Of a DNA stretch of 64,000 nt, positions 1 to 9,050 are shown piece after piece. The translations under genes were made by a program, and so were the position numbers. The notes under the pieces are model-generated. The model had not been told where the DNA came from, did no database searches, and saw nothing but the letters and a program-made list of their open reading frames with translations. Origin of the DNA: Chromatiaceae bacterium (lineage in GTDB: Bacteria; Pseudomonadota; Gammaproteobacteria; Chromatiales; Chromatiaceae); NCBI GenBank assembly GCA_024235215.1, contig JACKMU010000001.1, positions 186,001 to 250,000 of the forward strand, given 5' to 3'. Positions within the stretch are counted from its first letter, which is position 1; each line of letters opens with the position of its first letter.

Positions 1-770
1 TGGTGGCTGCGTGGGAAGTGATCTCACCCCGTCGCGCTCTCACTCAGCCCAAGGGTCTGCGCTGGGCCAACAACCTGGCTTTGACAGCACTCAACAGCAT
101 CGTCCTGCGCTTGCTCTTTCCTGCTGCCGCGGTGGGCGTCGCTCTGTTCGCCCAGCAGCAGGGGTGGGGGCTGCTCAATCACTTCGGTCTCTCTTTCATC
201 GCTGCCATAGCCATCACCGTGGTCGCAATGGACTTCGTGGTCTGGCTGCAGCATGTGATGGTCCACGCCATCCCGCTGCTTTGGCGCCTGCACCGGGTGC
301 ACCACGCCGACCTGGATTACGACCTGACCACCGGCGCCCGTTTCCACACCCTTGAAATCATCCTCTCCATGCTGATCAAGTTCTCCACCATCCTGCTGCT
401 GGGCCCTCCCGTGATGGCAGTGGTGATCTTCGAGGTGCTGCTCAACGCCACCGCCATGTTCAATCACGGCAATATCTCCATCCCGGAGCATGTCGATCGC
501 GTGCTGCGTCTCTTCGTGGTCACCCCCGACATGCACCGGGTGCACCACTCGGTCCACGCCCCGCTGACCAACTCCAACTTCGGCTTCAATCTCCCCTGGT
601 GGGACCGGCTGTTCGGTACTTACGTGGCCCAGCCCTCCGAGGGTCACCTGAAGATGGAGATCGGGCTGGATACCTTCCGCGATCCAAAGCAGGTTGAGCG
701 GCTCCCGGGTATGCTGATGTTGCCGTTCGCCCGTCAACTGGGTGACTACACGATCAACCGGCGGTGGTGA
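1..770 (+). CDS. Sterol desaturase / fatty acid hydroxylase family protein, 5' end outside window
   Basis: Integral-membrane di-iron oxygenase family that hydroxylates or desaturates lipids; the substrate cannot be told. The reading frame is already open at the window edge (first full codon at base 3) and starts inside the usual N-terminal region, so the true start is probably upstream. Hydrophobic segments lie near residues 28-50 and 58-80. The histidine clusters that bind the two irons are present: QHVMVH, LHRVHH and RVHHSVH, with FNHGN between them. It ends with a TGA at 768-770. No partner gene is visible. Confident on family, not on reaction. Confidence 0.85.
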   Translation, partial: VAAWEVISPRRALTQPKGLRWANNLALTALNSIVLRLLFPAAAVGVALFAQQQGWGLLNHFGLSFIAAIAITVVAMDFVVWLQHVMVHAIPLLWRLHRVHHADLDYDLTTGARFHTLEIILSMLIKFSTILLLGPPVMAVVIFEVLLNATAMFNHGNISIPEHVDRVLRLFVVTPDMHRVHHSVHAPLTNSNFGFNLPWWDRLFGTYVAQPSEGHLKMEIGLDTFRDPKQVERLPGMLMLPFARQLGDYTINRRW

Positions 771-913
771 GCACGGGAGAGAAATGAGATCTGACCGTAT
801 GACCGGGTCCGGATCCCATACCCGGTATTGATGCAAGACCGCCTGCAGCTCCTCTCTGCGCTCACCACGAAATGTGACATGAGGAAGCGAGCCCCAAGTG
901 GAACGGCGGTGGT

Positions 914-922
914 TGATATAAT
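914..922 (+). promoter_or_regulatory. Extended -10 promoter element
   Basis: A perfect extended -10 (TGATATAAT) lies 47 bases upstream of the ATG of the following regulator gene. No good -35 is seen 17 bases upstream, which is typical of extended -10 promoters. Confidence 0.5.
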
Positions 923-968
923 GGTAAGGATGTTGTCTCTCTGAACAAAAAGCTCACGTTGGAACCAA

Positions 969-2405
969 ATGAAACAGCTGATCAATTTTGGCAGCCGCAT
1001 CCGCAAACTGCGTGATCAGCGGGGGCTGACCCAGGCCGCGTTGGCGGAGAGGATGATCATCTCTCCGAGTTATCTCAACCAGATCGAGAGTAATGCCCGC
1101 CCGCTCAACAAGCGTGTACTGCAAAAGCTGGAGATGGCGCTGGGCATCGATTTCACCGAGTGGGCGGAGAGTGAAGAACGACGCGCCAGTCAGCTGCGTA
1201 GCGTACTCAACGACTCGTTGTTCCACGGCAACGAGATTCCACTGCACGAGCTGCGGGATGCTGTCTCCGCTTCTCCGCGCATGGCGGAGCGGTTTCTCCA
1301 GCTGTTCCAGGCGCACCAACGTTTGCAGGCCGACTATCAGACCCTGGCCGAATCAATTGCTGGAGAGGAACGTATCAAGGCGTTGCATGGCGCCCAGTTT
1401 CCATACGAAGAGGTCCGCGACTTCTTCTACCGGCGCAACAACCACATTGAGGCACTGGACCAGGCAGCTGAGCAACTATTCCATGCCGAGGAATTTTCTC
1501 CAGACGATCTGTCCTCCGATCTGGCCAGCTACCTGCAACGCACACACGGGGTCCAAATACGGCTGGCAGAGAGTGGGCCCGAAAATCAGCTGAAGCGATG
1601 CTACGACCCGACAGCGAAGACCCTCTATCTCGCCAAACCGTCGACTCCGTCACGCCGGGCGTTTCAGATTGCCAATCAAATCGCGCTACTCGTGTTTGGG
1701 AATGCCATTGACGAGGAGATCGAAAATGCCGATCTGGCAAGCACATCCGCGCGCGCACTCGGCCGTCTTGCACTGGCCAACTACTTCGCCGGGGCGCTGT
1801 TGATGCCCTATACCCGTTTTCTCGGGGATGCCCGTCGACTGCGTTACGATATCGAGTGCCTGAGCGGACTCTACGGTACCAGCTTCGAGCAGGTGTGCCA
1901 CCGCCTGAGCACGCTGCAGCGACCGCACAACAAAGGTGTTCCCTTCTATTTCATCCGGGTGGATATGGCCGGTAATATCTCAAAACGTCAAAGTGCCACC
2001 AGTTTTCATTTTGCCCGGCTCGGCGGTGTCTGCCCGCTGTGGAATATCCACGCCGCGTTCTCCTCTCCGGGCAAACTGCTGACCCAGCTGGCGAGAATGC
2101 CGGACGGCAAAACCTATCTATGTCTGGCACGCACCATCTACGAAGGCGGTGGCAGCTACCTGAGGCCGCAGCGTAAATTTGCAATCGGCCTGGGATGCGA
2201 GATCACCCACGCCCCACAGTTGGTTTACAGCACTGGCCTCAACCTGGCGGATGCGGATGCGATCGAACCGATCGGGATCAGCTGCCGGGTGTGCGATCGC
2301 CCGGACTGTTCACAACGCGCCTTTCCACCAATCTCCCGTCGGCTGCAGATAGATGAAAATCGGTGTAGTCTCTTTCCCTACGCATTCGATGGTTCTGAAG
2401 GATAG
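969..2405 (+). CDS. XRE-type short-chain fatty acyl transcriptional regulator (ScfR/MccR-like)
   Basis: Cytoplasmic DNA-binding regulator of the family that often controls propionyl-CoA or acyl-CoA metabolism. An N-terminal HTH_3 domain covers about residues 8-62 (GSRIRKLRDQRGLTQAALAE). The middle matches the ImmA/IrrE-like (DUF955) fold at about 170-290. The C-terminal DUF2083-type domain ends with a cysteine cluster (CRVCDRPDC) that may bind metal. At 478 residues it has the family's usual length. It is transcribed alone or with the two genes that follow. No methylcitrate genes lie in the window, so the target is unknown; glutaryl-CoA and other acyl-CoA genes are distant. Confidence 0.85.
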   Translation: MKQLINFGSRIRKLRDQRGLTQAALAERMIISPSYLNQIESNARPLNKRVLQKLEMALGIDFTEWAESEERRASQLRSVLNDSLFHGNEIPLHELRDAVSASPRMAERFLQLFQAHQRLQADYQTLAESIAGEERIKALHGAQFPYEEVRDFFYRRNNHIEALDQAAEQLFHAEEFSPDDLSSDLASYLQRTHGVQIRLAESGPENQLKRCYDPTAKTLYLAKPSTPSRRAFQIANQIALLVFGNAIDEEIENADLASTSARALGRLALANYFAGALLMPYTRFLGDARRLRYDIECLSGLYGTSFEQVCHRLSTLQRPHNKGVPFYFIRVDMAGNISKRQSATSFHFARLGGVCPLWNIHAAFSSPGKLLTQLARMPDGKTYLCLARTIYEGGGSYLRPQRKFAIGLGCEITHAPQLVYSTGLNLADADAIEPIGISCRVCDRPDCSQRAFPPISRRLQIDENRCSLFPYAFDGSEG

Positions 2406-2417
2406 GTGGTGGCGCCG

Positions 2418-2660
2418 ATGCATGAGTTTCCGATTGATCCCGATTCTGATTTGGTAACCAGACAGTTCGCGCTGGTCTACACCCACAATCGCCGACGCTC
2501 TCGATTTCCAGAAAACTGTGTCCGCATTCTGGAATCACAGGAGCAGGCAGTAGCCGGTGCCGATCCGGCACAGGGAGTGCATCCGGCGCTGGTCTACGGG
2601 CCGTCGCGCTCCTCCGAAGGTTTGCGGCTGTACTATCTGGTCAAGTGGCTCTCCAGCTGA
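2418..2660 (+). CDS. Small conserved hypothetical protein
   Basis: An 80-residue soluble, fairly charged protein with no signal peptide or membrane segment. It begins 12 bases after the stop of the regulator gene; I prefer the ATG at 2418 over the GTG at 2406, which directly abuts the stop. Its stop lies 20 bases before the next lipoprotein start, so the three genes look co-transcribed. I do not recognise the family. Tight packing between two real genes and normal codon composition support it being expressed. Confidence 0.55.
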   Translation: MHEFPIDPDSDLVTRQFALVYTHNRRRSRFPENCVRILESQEQAVAGADPAQGVHPALVYGPSRSSEGLRLYYLVKWLSS

Positions 2661-2680
2661 GTCCACACGCGAGACAACTT

Positions 2681-3460
2681 ATGCGCCTGTCCTCTCCGCT
2701 CTGTCTGATCCTTTTCCTGGTTGCCGGCTGCGCTTCCAATGAGCGCCAACCCGATGCCACCGACAGCAGTGCCCCGATCGTTGAAAAAAGATCAGAGACC
2801 CTGTCGGAACAAGAGAAAAACGCGGAGGCTGCACTGAGAGAGCGCCTCGCCGAACAATCCCTGGAACTGGCCCGATTGCGTCTGCAGTTGCTGGCCAAAG
2901 GGGCAGAGATAAATCGGTTGCTGATCTCTCATGAAAAATTGCTGCAGGAGGCGATGCGCGCCAATGCCAGACTATATGGCCTCGACAGTAAAGCGGAAGC
3001 GGTGGCAAAGATCGCCGAGGCCGCGCTCACCATCGGCAACGCGAAGACGGCTGCAGCCGGATCGCAGCAGCAGGAGTTGACCCAGGCGGAGAAACTGCTG
3101 GAGTCGGCAAGAGCGGAGTTGCAGGCGGGAGATCCGGATGCTGCCGCCTATCTGGCCGGCAAGGCGATAAGTGTGGTGCAGACACCACTGCCGACAGCAG
3201 ATCAGCGCTCACTGATTCGAGCGGATAGTGAGGAGGCTGAGTTTGCTGTCCCGCTGGCAATGGCTGTGAATCGGCCGAGCAATGTGCGGGAACAACCCGG
3301 TATGGAGTCGCCAATCAGCTTTCAGCTCGCTGCGGGATCCCGGGTCAAGGCGTTGGGATACAAACGGCTCTGGATCCGGATAGTGGCAGATGAGGAGCGT
3401 GAGGGTTGGATCTATCACAGCCTTCTGGAGACTGTTGCTGTTGATGACTCAAGGGAGTAG
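2681..3460 (+). CDS. SH3-domain lipoprotein with coiled coil
   Basis: Predicted envelope lipoprotein of about 259 residues. From the ATG at 2681 there is a signal peptide ending in a lipobox (LVAGC); an earlier in-frame GTG at 2645 would put extra polar residues before it and is less likely. A long helical, coiled-coil-prone region (about 40-110, rich in Leu/Glu/Arg) and an alanine-rich helical repeat region follow. A C-terminal bacterial SH3-like domain (about 195-255; NVREQPG and EGWIYHS) probably binds peptidoglycan or another protein. The stop overlaps the convergent diguanylate cyclase gene by 12 bases. Confidence 0.75.
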   Translation: MRLSSPLCLILFLVAGCASNERQPDATDSSAPIVEKRSETLSEQEKNAEAALRERLAEQSLELARLRLQLLAKGAEINRLLISHEKLLQEAMRANARLYGLDSKAEAVAKIAEAALTIGNAKTAAAGSQQQELTQAEKLLESARAELQAGDPDAAAYLAGKAISVVQTPLPTADQRSLIRADSEEAEFAVPLAMAVNRPSNVREQPGMESPISFQLAAGSRVKALGYKRLWIRIVADEEREGWIYHSLLETVAVDDSRE

Positions 3461-5104
3461 CTTGAGCAGATTATCTTTATAGGTCTCACCTCTACCAGTG
3501 GCTATCTGGTTTCTGCCGCGCTGTTTAGCCAGGTACAGGTTCCGGTCCGCGAGCTGGATCAATGAAGTGGCACTATCCACCTGCCCCTCCACAACAGCAG
3601 CGACGCCCGCACTGACGGTATAGTGAATAGACTCCCCGGCAAATGAGAGCGGACTGGTTTCAGTAACAGAACGGATGCGTTCGGCCGTCTCCAGTGCCTG
3701 CAACTCATCGGTCTGCTCCAGAATGATCAGAAACTCCTCTCCGCCATAACGTCCCGCAATGTCGATGTTGCGCAACACACTCTTGAAGATCGAGCCGATC
3801 TGCTGTAGGGCAGCATCTCCTGCCAGATGCCCATACCGGTCGTTTATCCGCTTGAAATGGTCGATATCGACCATCAACAGTGAAAAACCGATGCCGCTGC
3901 GCCGGTAGCGGGAAAACTGCAATTCCAGGCTGTCGATGATCTGTTTTCGGTTGTACAGACCTGTCAACGAGTCGGTAATGGAGATCTTTTCCAACCTTTC
4001 CCTGCCGGTGCGAAGCCGCTGCACCATGTCATTGAAGATCGTCATGGTGAACCCGAGTTCATCCCGATTGTCTATCCTCAGCTGGATATCGAGGTTGCCC
4101 TCAGCCACCGCAGCAGCAGCTTCACCAAGCCGGGACAACGGCGAGAGGATACTCTGCGAGAGTAGATAAGCCAACAGGCCAAACCCGGCCAAAAACATCG
4201 CCAAGAGCAGCAGTGCGCCATTTCGCAAGCGGTCCACTTCGGCGAAGACACTCGCATACGGTTTTTCCACCAGCAACTGCCAGGGCAGCCTTGACCACGG
4301 CACCGAGAGGCCCACTACATCCACACCGTTGTGGTTCACGTAGCGCAGAACTCCTTGCGCGTTAAGGGGCTCTGCCGAGCCATCACGAATAGTGCCGCCG
4401 TGAGCAAATGTCTGACCGGGATCATGACTGGACAACAGAATTTCGCTATGGTTACCGAGCAGCAGTAACTCCGACTCCCGCTCTGCGGAGAGTTCCAATA
4501 CCTGTTTCATTTGTGCCATCGGGAGCTCGGCGACCAACAAACCCATCTCCTCTGCGTCTGCAGAGATGATCGGCACGCCCAGGCTCAAATAGCGTGGTGA
4601 AGCGTCATCCGCGGCAGACCGTGCGGCAACCAGTGTCCGCCGCTGATCCAGCCGGTCCACCCAGTCTTTCCCGATCCCAGTCTCACGCTCTACCTGAGGG
4701 GACTGGGCAACCAGATCGCCGCTCCTATCCAGCACCAGGAGACGCCGATAGTCAGGCACCTGATCCTGAACCAGGCGCAGAAACTCACCGAGTTGCAGGA
4801 TTGCCGGTGGAGAGTCAGCGGTCTGATGCAGATGACGGGTCAGGTTATCGGCCAGCATCAACGAACTCGAATAGACCCGCAGGCCATCGAATTTCGTCTG
4901 CATCCAGGCATCCATTCCCCTGCTGGCGCGCTCCAGGACGGCCTCCATCTCCTGCGTGGCTTTGGCGCATACCAGCGCATAGGTCTGGTAGTAGGAGATC
5001 CACCCGAGCAGCAGTGAGGGAAGCAGCGTCGCAACAATCGCTACAACGAGAATCTTCCTCCTGATGGTAAAAAATCTCCCTCTCTGAGGAGACATCTTCT
5101 CCAT
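3449..5104 (-). CDS. Membrane diguanylate cyclase with Cache-type sensor, HAMP and GGDEF domains
   Basis: Makes cyclic-di-GMP from two GTP at the inner membrane. Order of parts: membrane segment near residues 15-36, an extracytoplasmic double-Cache-like sensor (about 40-285), a second membrane segment (about 292-315), HAMP linker (about 315-365) and a GGDEF domain (about 375-540). The active-site motif is GGEEF, a functional variant. RNID lies exactly five residues before it, which is the RxxD inhibitory site, so product feedback is likely. The gene is monocistronic, convergent with the SH3 lipoprotein gene and preceded by about 180 bases of non-coding DNA. The sensed ligand is unknown. Confidence 0.92.
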   Translation of the reverse strand: MEKMSPQRGRFFTIRRKILVVAIVATLLPSLLLGWISYYQTYALVCAKATQEMEAVLERASRGMDAWMQTKFDGLRVYSSSLMLADNLTRHLHQTADSPPAILQLGEFLRLVQDQVPDYRRLLVLDRSGDLVAQSPQVERETGIGKDWVDRLDQRRTLVAARSAADDASPRYLSLGVPIISADAEEMGLLVAELPMAQMKQVLELSAERESELLLLGNHSEILLSSHDPGQTFAHGGTIRDGSAEPLNAQGVLRYVNHNGVDVVGLSVPWSRLPWQLLVEKPYASVFAEVDRLRNGALLLLAMFLAGFGLLAYLLSQSILSPLSRLGEAAAAVAEGNLDIQLRIDNRDELGFTMTIFNDMVQRLRTGRERLEKISITDSLTGLYNRKQIIDSLELQFSRYRRSGIGFSLLMVDIDHFKRINDRYGHLAGDAALQQIGSIFKSVLRNIDIAGRYGGEEFLIILEQTDELQALETAERIRSVTETSPLSFAGESIHYTVSAGVAAVVEGQVDSATSLIQLADRNLYLAKQRGRNQIATGRGETYKDNLLKLLP

Positions 5105-5283
5105 AAGACTCCTGCCAGGTTGCTACGGAAAAAAAAGCTATTGCACGCGAAAAGTGCACCATCCCCCGTTGTCTTAGCAAATACTGTATAGCACAGGATG
5201 GCGTTGAAAAATGTTATCCAGGTTGAGTTATGAAAAAATCTGCCGGCAGTCTGTCGAACCCAATATGTGCACTTTGTTGGCAA

Positions 5284-5997
5284 CTAGGCCGTCAGTCGTA
5301 CACCAATGTACTTGCAGGTATGTTCGGGCTTTAGGATAAAACGGAGAATCATCTCCTTGACATGTGTGGTCAGCAGCTCCTGGCTCTCTTCGGAATTCAG
5401 AGAATCGCCGAAAACCAGGCTGAACGACGCCCTGTTGGATACGTTGAAAAAGCTCAGCGCACTGATGAACCAATGCAACTCCAACGGACTGATCCCCTCG
5501 CGAAAATAGCCGGCTTCCAGTCCACGTCGGTAAATAACCTCAACTCGATTGATCGCCGGCGCATTGACCTCCTTGATGGTATCCGAGTGCTTCAGGTATT
5601 CACCCTGATGGATATTCTCAATCATGATGATCCGGATGAAATCCGGGTGGCGGCGGTGATGTCTGAAAGTGAACTCGACCAGGCTCTCCATCGCCTCGAT
5701 CGGTGGCAGGTGGTCTAGATATAGGTCCTTTTCACCTTCGCGGATCGAACGATAGGTCGCTTCAAGTACTGCCCGGTAGAGTCCCTCTTTGTCACCGAAG
5801 TAGTAATAGATCATCCGTTTCGACGTTTTGCATTTTGCCGCAATGACGTTGATGCGGCTGCCGGACAGGCCGTAGTCGGAAATCTCTTTGGTGGCCACGC
5901 GCAATATGTCGGCCTTGACCGATTCGGGATTCTGTTTCCAACCTTGCCTGGGGTTGGCTTTTACTGGACTTCCGGTTTCAACTTCGCTGTTTTTCAT
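5284..5997 (-). CDS. TetR/AcrR family transcriptional regulator
   Basis: Likely local repressor of the divergent TRAP-transporter catabolic operon. The N-terminal TetR HTH lies at about residues 30-75 of the 237-residue form (SRINVIAAKCKTSKRMIYYYF), followed by an all-helical ligand domain. I chose the ATG at 5997; an upstream TTG at 6045 would add 16 residues, and neither has a strong ribosome site. Its divergent position, 168 bases from the transporter gene, with two matching palindromes between them, makes it the natural regulator of the cluster. The inducer is presumably the imported substrate or its CoA product. Confidence 0.88.
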   Translation of the reverse strand: MKNSEVETGSPVKANPRQGWKQNPESVKADILRVATKEISDYGLSGSRINVIAAKCKTSKRMIYYYFGDKEGLYRAVLEATYRSIREGEKDLYLDHLPPIEAMESLVEFTFRHHRRHPDFIRIIMIENIHQGEYLKHSDTIKEVNAPAINRVEVIYRRGLEAGYFREGISPLELHWFISALSFFNVSNRASFSLVFGDSLNSEESQELLTTHVKEMILRFILKPEHTCKYIGVRLTA

Positions 5998-6060
5998 GGA
6001 TTTTTTCAAAGGGAGGGTTTTCTCGAACTGGGCGTATTGTAACAAAGTTTTTTTTAAATG

Positions 6061-6089
6061 TTGACATTTTTAACCAGGTGGTACATTAT
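6061..6089 (+). promoter_or_regulatory. Promoter of the TRAP/catabolic operon
   Basis: A perfect -35 (TTGACA, 6061-6066) is followed after 17 bases by CATTAT (6084-6089, four of six matches to the -10). The spacer holds the first of two palindromes, so binding there would block polymerase. Confidence 0.6.
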
Positions 6090-6120
6090 TCAGACATCAA
6101 ATTAACCATTTGGTTCATTA
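6070..6120 (+). promoter_or_regulatory. Paired TetR operator candidates
   Basis: Two copies of TTAACCANNTGGTNCATTA are present, with AACCA/TGGT half sites at 6072-6083 and 6104-6115. The second is a perfect palindrome (AACCATTTGGTT); the first differs at one end base. Their centres are 32 bases apart, three helical turns, so two dimers could bind the same DNA face. One lies in the promoter spacer and one just past the likely start of transcription. Confidence 0.65.
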
Positions 6121-6164
6121 ACCCGGGCAATCCTGGATTTTTTCACAACAGATGGGAGGAGAGG

Positions 6165-7172
6165 ATGAATAAATCATCGGTAATGTTGGGCCTTGCCGCG
6201 GCAATCAGTCTGGTTTCTGTGACCGCAATGGCTGCAACGACCATTAAGCTGGGTCATGTTGATGGCGCGGAATGGCAGACGTCCAAAAAAGGGGCTGCCG
6301 GCGTTATCTTCAAGAATATTGTCGAAGGTGAAACCGACATCAAGGTCGAGCTGTTTCCGGCAAAGGCTCTGGGTGATGAAGGTGCTCTGGTGCAACAAGC
6401 GCAGGAAGGGACCACTCATATGGCGATCGTTTCCGGCGCCATGGCCAAGCTGTGCAAGACTGTCGACATCCTGAATATTCCTTATACGTTTTCCTCGCCG
6501 ACCATAGCCTGGGACGTCCTGGATGGGCAGTTCGGTAAAGAACTGGCCGAGCATTGCCTGCAAAAGACCGGTCTCAGAACCCTGGCCTATGGCGAGACCG
6601 GCTTCCGCAACTTCACCAATAACGTCCGCGAGATTCGCTCGCCGGCCGATATGAAGGGCCTTAAATTCCGTGTTCAGCCCATTCCTCTGTACGTTGAAAT
6701 GGTTAAGGGTCTTGGCGGTGAACCAACGCCGATCGCATGGTCTGAACTGCCCAATGCGTTGACCACCGGCGTGGTGGATGGACAGGAGAACCCGGTGGGT
6801 ACCATCTACAACAACAATCTGCACAAGATGCAGAAGTACATGGTGCTCGACGGGCATGTCTACGGGGCCGATTTCATTGTCATCAATGACGACTTTTTCC
6901 AATCCCTGTCAGCCAGCGAACAGGCGATCATCAAGAAAGCAGCACGCATCGCGGGCACCATGGGCCGCGCGATTCAGCAGTTCAATACCGCCGAGGGTGT
7001 CACCAAGGTGGTGGCGGAAGGCATGAACGTCTATTCACCGACCGCATCTGAAATGGATCAGTTCAAGGCGCTGGCACAACCTGCAGTCAAGAAATGGCTG
7101 GCGGAAGAGCTGGGCAGTGACGCTGTCTGGATCGAAAAATTGGATGCAGCCGTAGCCGAGGCCTCTCGATAA
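6165..7172 (+). CDS. dctP: TRAP transporter substrate-binding protein (DctP family)
   Basis: Periplasmic receptor that captures an organic acid for the TRAP importer. The ATG at 6165 follows a strong ribosome site (GGGAGGAGAGG) and begins a signal peptide of about 24 residues cut after AMA. The body shows typical DctP features: the GETGFRNFTNN stretch, RSPADMKGLKFRVQ with the arginine that clamps a carboxylate, and TTGVVDGQENP. Length (335 residues) fits. It is first gene of the operon, 28 bases before dctQ. The ligand is likely a carboxylate; the catabolic genes nearby hint at a ring compound such as quinate or shikimate. Confidence 0.92.
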   Translation: MNKSSVMLGLAAAISLVSVTAMAATTIKLGHVDGAEWQTSKKGAAGVIFKNIVEGETDIKVELFPAKALGDEGALVQQAQEGTTHMAIVSGAMAKLCKTVDILNIPYTFSSPTIAWDVLDGQFGKELAEHCLQKTGLRTLAYGETGFRNFTNNVREIRSPADMKGLKFRVQPIPLYVEMVKGLGGEPTPIAWSELPNALTTGVVDGQENPVGTIYNNNLHKMQKYMVLDGHVYGADFIVINDDFFQSLSASEQAIIKKAARIAGTMGRAIQQFNTAEGVTKVVAEGMNVYSPTASEMDQFKALAQPAVKKWLAEELGSDAVWIEKLDAAVAEASR

Positions 7173-7200
7173 TCAAATCAGTGATTGAGGGGGATGCGAG

Positions 7201-7758
7201 ATGAACAGTGTGCTGCAACGAATCACCGGCTTCTTCGCAAACTTTTTCGCGGCAGGCGCAGGATTGTCGATGGTTGCAGTGTTCCTGATCATCTTCGTCA
7301 ATTCCACACGTCGTTACACATTAGGAAAGTCAGTGGAGTGGGGAGAGGAGCTTCCCGTATTCCTGGCGATTTACGGCATCATGTTCGGTTTGGCGTGGGC
7401 GTACATGCAGGACCGGCATGTACGTTTCACGATTCTGGTCGATTTTATCCCGGCTTCTTATACACAAAAGCTTTACCTGCTGGTTGATGCCATCACTGTT
7501 TTCACGGGCGGTCTGCTGGCCTACTCGGGCTACCTTTTCGCTGAGAAGCGGGGGGCCGTCGAGGCATCAGGTCTGATCAACAGCGCCAAGGAGCTGAGAA
7601 GATTCACCGGTTGGGATGGCCTTATTCTTCTGGGCCAGATGTATCCCTACCAGCTGGCCATTGCTATTGGGGGATTGATGCTGGCCATCGCGGCACTACT
7701 CCGACTATTGAACAGAGTATCCGAGTCTGCCCGCAAGCGTGAATTGGAGACAAGCTGA
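7201..7758 (+). CDS. dctQ: TRAP transporter small permease (DctQ family)
   Basis: Small membrane subunit of the TRAP importer that pairs with DctM. The 185-residue protein has four hydrophobic helices (about 14-34, 55-75, 93-115 and 145-170) and the WGEELP motif after helix 1 that is characteristic of DctQ. Its stop overlaps the start of dctM by one base (TGATG), pointing to translational coupling. Confidence 0.92.
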   Translation: MNSVLQRITGFFANFFAAGAGLSMVAVFLIIFVNSTRRYTLGKSVEWGEELPVFLAIYGIMFGLAWAYMQDRHVRFTILVDFIPASYTQKLYLLVDAITVFTGGLLAYSGYLFAEKRGAVEASGLINSAKELRRFTGWDGLILLGQMYPYQLAIAIGGLMLAIAALLRLLNRVSESARKRELETS

Positions 7759-9041
7759 TGGCCTTTGTGATTTTGCTTGTGGGACTGATTATCGGTGTTC
7801 CGGTCGCGTTTGCGATTCTGGCTGCGCTGTTCTATTTCATGGCGGTTGGTGAGTTTCCTTACCATATCCGACTGGTTGCGACGCAGATGTATGGCGGGAT
7901 CAGTTCTTATCCCCTGTTGGCTATTCCATTGTTCATCCTGGCCGGCGAACTGATGAACGAGTCCGGCATCACCAGCCGCATTATCGGGTTTGCCAGCGTT
8001 CTGGTGGGACGTCTGCGCGCCGGTCTGGCACTGGTCAATATCTGGGCCTCGGTGATATTCGCCGGCTTGTCCGGTTCGGCCGTGGCGGACACCTCGGCGA
8101 TCGGACGCGTATTTATCCCGGAAATGGAGAAGCGGGGTTACCCCAGGGATTTCGCCGCAGCCATTACCGCAGCCTCTTCGGTCATAGGTCCCATCATACC
8201 GCCGAGCATCCCGGTCATTATCTACGCCTTGTCCGTATCGGGGGTTTCTGTTCCCGCAATGTTCCTGGCCGGCGTGGTACCGGGAATTTTATTGGCAATA
8301 TTCCTGTCGATCTACGTGATGTTATTTGCCGGCCACTATGAAACAAAAGCGCATGCCGGCAGCAGGGATTCCGGCGCTTCGGCAGGTAAATCCTTACTGC
8401 AAGGCGTTATCCCGCTGCTGATGCCGGTTTTCGTCGTCGGCAGCATTCTGATGGGTGTGGTGACACCTACTGAAGCGGCGAGTTTCGCCGTTGCCTACGC
8501 ACTGATCGTGGGCCTGTTTATATACGGCGAGCTCAAGTGGTCCCGCCTGCCGATCATCTTCGCCAATGCCATGCGTGACAGTGCCGTGATCATGGTGGTC
8601 ATCGGCACCGTATCCGCCGCGAACTGGCTGCTGAACTACAACCGCGTCCCCAACATGATTACCGATTTTGCGCTGCAGTATATGTCGGTCAAATGGATGT
8701 TCCTGGTTGCGGTCATCTTCCTGTTTCTTTTCGTCGGTCTGTTTCTGGAAGGCATAGCGGCGATGTTGGTACTGGTGCCGATACTGCACCCGATCGCAGT
8801 CAGCCTGGGTGTTGATCCAACTCATTTCGGCATCCTGGTGATCTTCAATCTGATGATCGGCCTGATTACACCGCCGCTCGGGCTATGTCTGTTTGTCGCG
8901 GACTCCATCGCCAATGTCGGGCTGGGTCCGCTGATACGCCGCATATTTCCTCTTTTCCTGGTGGAGTTTGCAGTGCTTGTCATCATTACCTTTATTCCGG
9001 AAACGGTAATAAGTCTGCCAAAGTTACTTGGAGCGCTGTGA
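7758..9041 (+). CDS. dctM: TRAP transporter large permease (DctM family)
   Basis: Main transport subunit of the TRAP system, driven by a sodium or proton gradient. The 427-residue protein has about 12 membrane helices and the family signatures ELMNESGIT, AGLSGSAVADTSAIG, GPIIPPSIP and VTPTEAAS. It lies directly after dctQ and 9 bases before the AroE-like gene, so uptake and first oxidation are probably co-expressed. Confidence 0.93.
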   Translation: MAFVILLVGLIIGVPVAFAILAALFYFMAVGEFPYHIRLVATQMYGGISSYPLLAIPLFILAGELMNESGITSRIIGFASVLVGRLRAGLALVNIWASVIFAGLSGSAVADTSAIGRVFIPEMEKRGYPRDFAAAITAASSVIGPIIPPSIPVIIYALSVSGVSVPAMFLAGVVPGILLAIFLSIYVMLFAGHYETKAHAGSRDSGASAGKSLLQGVIPLLMPVFVVGSILMGVVTPTEAASFAVAYALIVGLFIYGELKWSRLPIIFANAMRDSAVIMVVIGTVSAANWLLNYNRVPNMITDFALQYMSVKWMFLVAVIFLFLFVGLFLEGIAAMLVLVPILHPIAVSLGVDPTHFGILVIFNLMIGLITPPLGLCLFVADSIANVGLGPLIRRIFPLFLVEFAVLVIITFIPETVISLPKLLGAL

Positions 9042-9050
9042 GTTATTGAA

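Noticed and set aside
802..826. Seven-base inverted repeat ACCGGGT/ACCCGGT after the sterol desaturase gene
   Set aside because: There is no T run after it and the loop is long, so a terminator is not supported.
5170..5200. CTGT...ACAG pattern resembling a LexA box upstream of the diguanylate cyclase
   Set aside because: The spacing is five bases, not eight, so it does not fit a LexA site.
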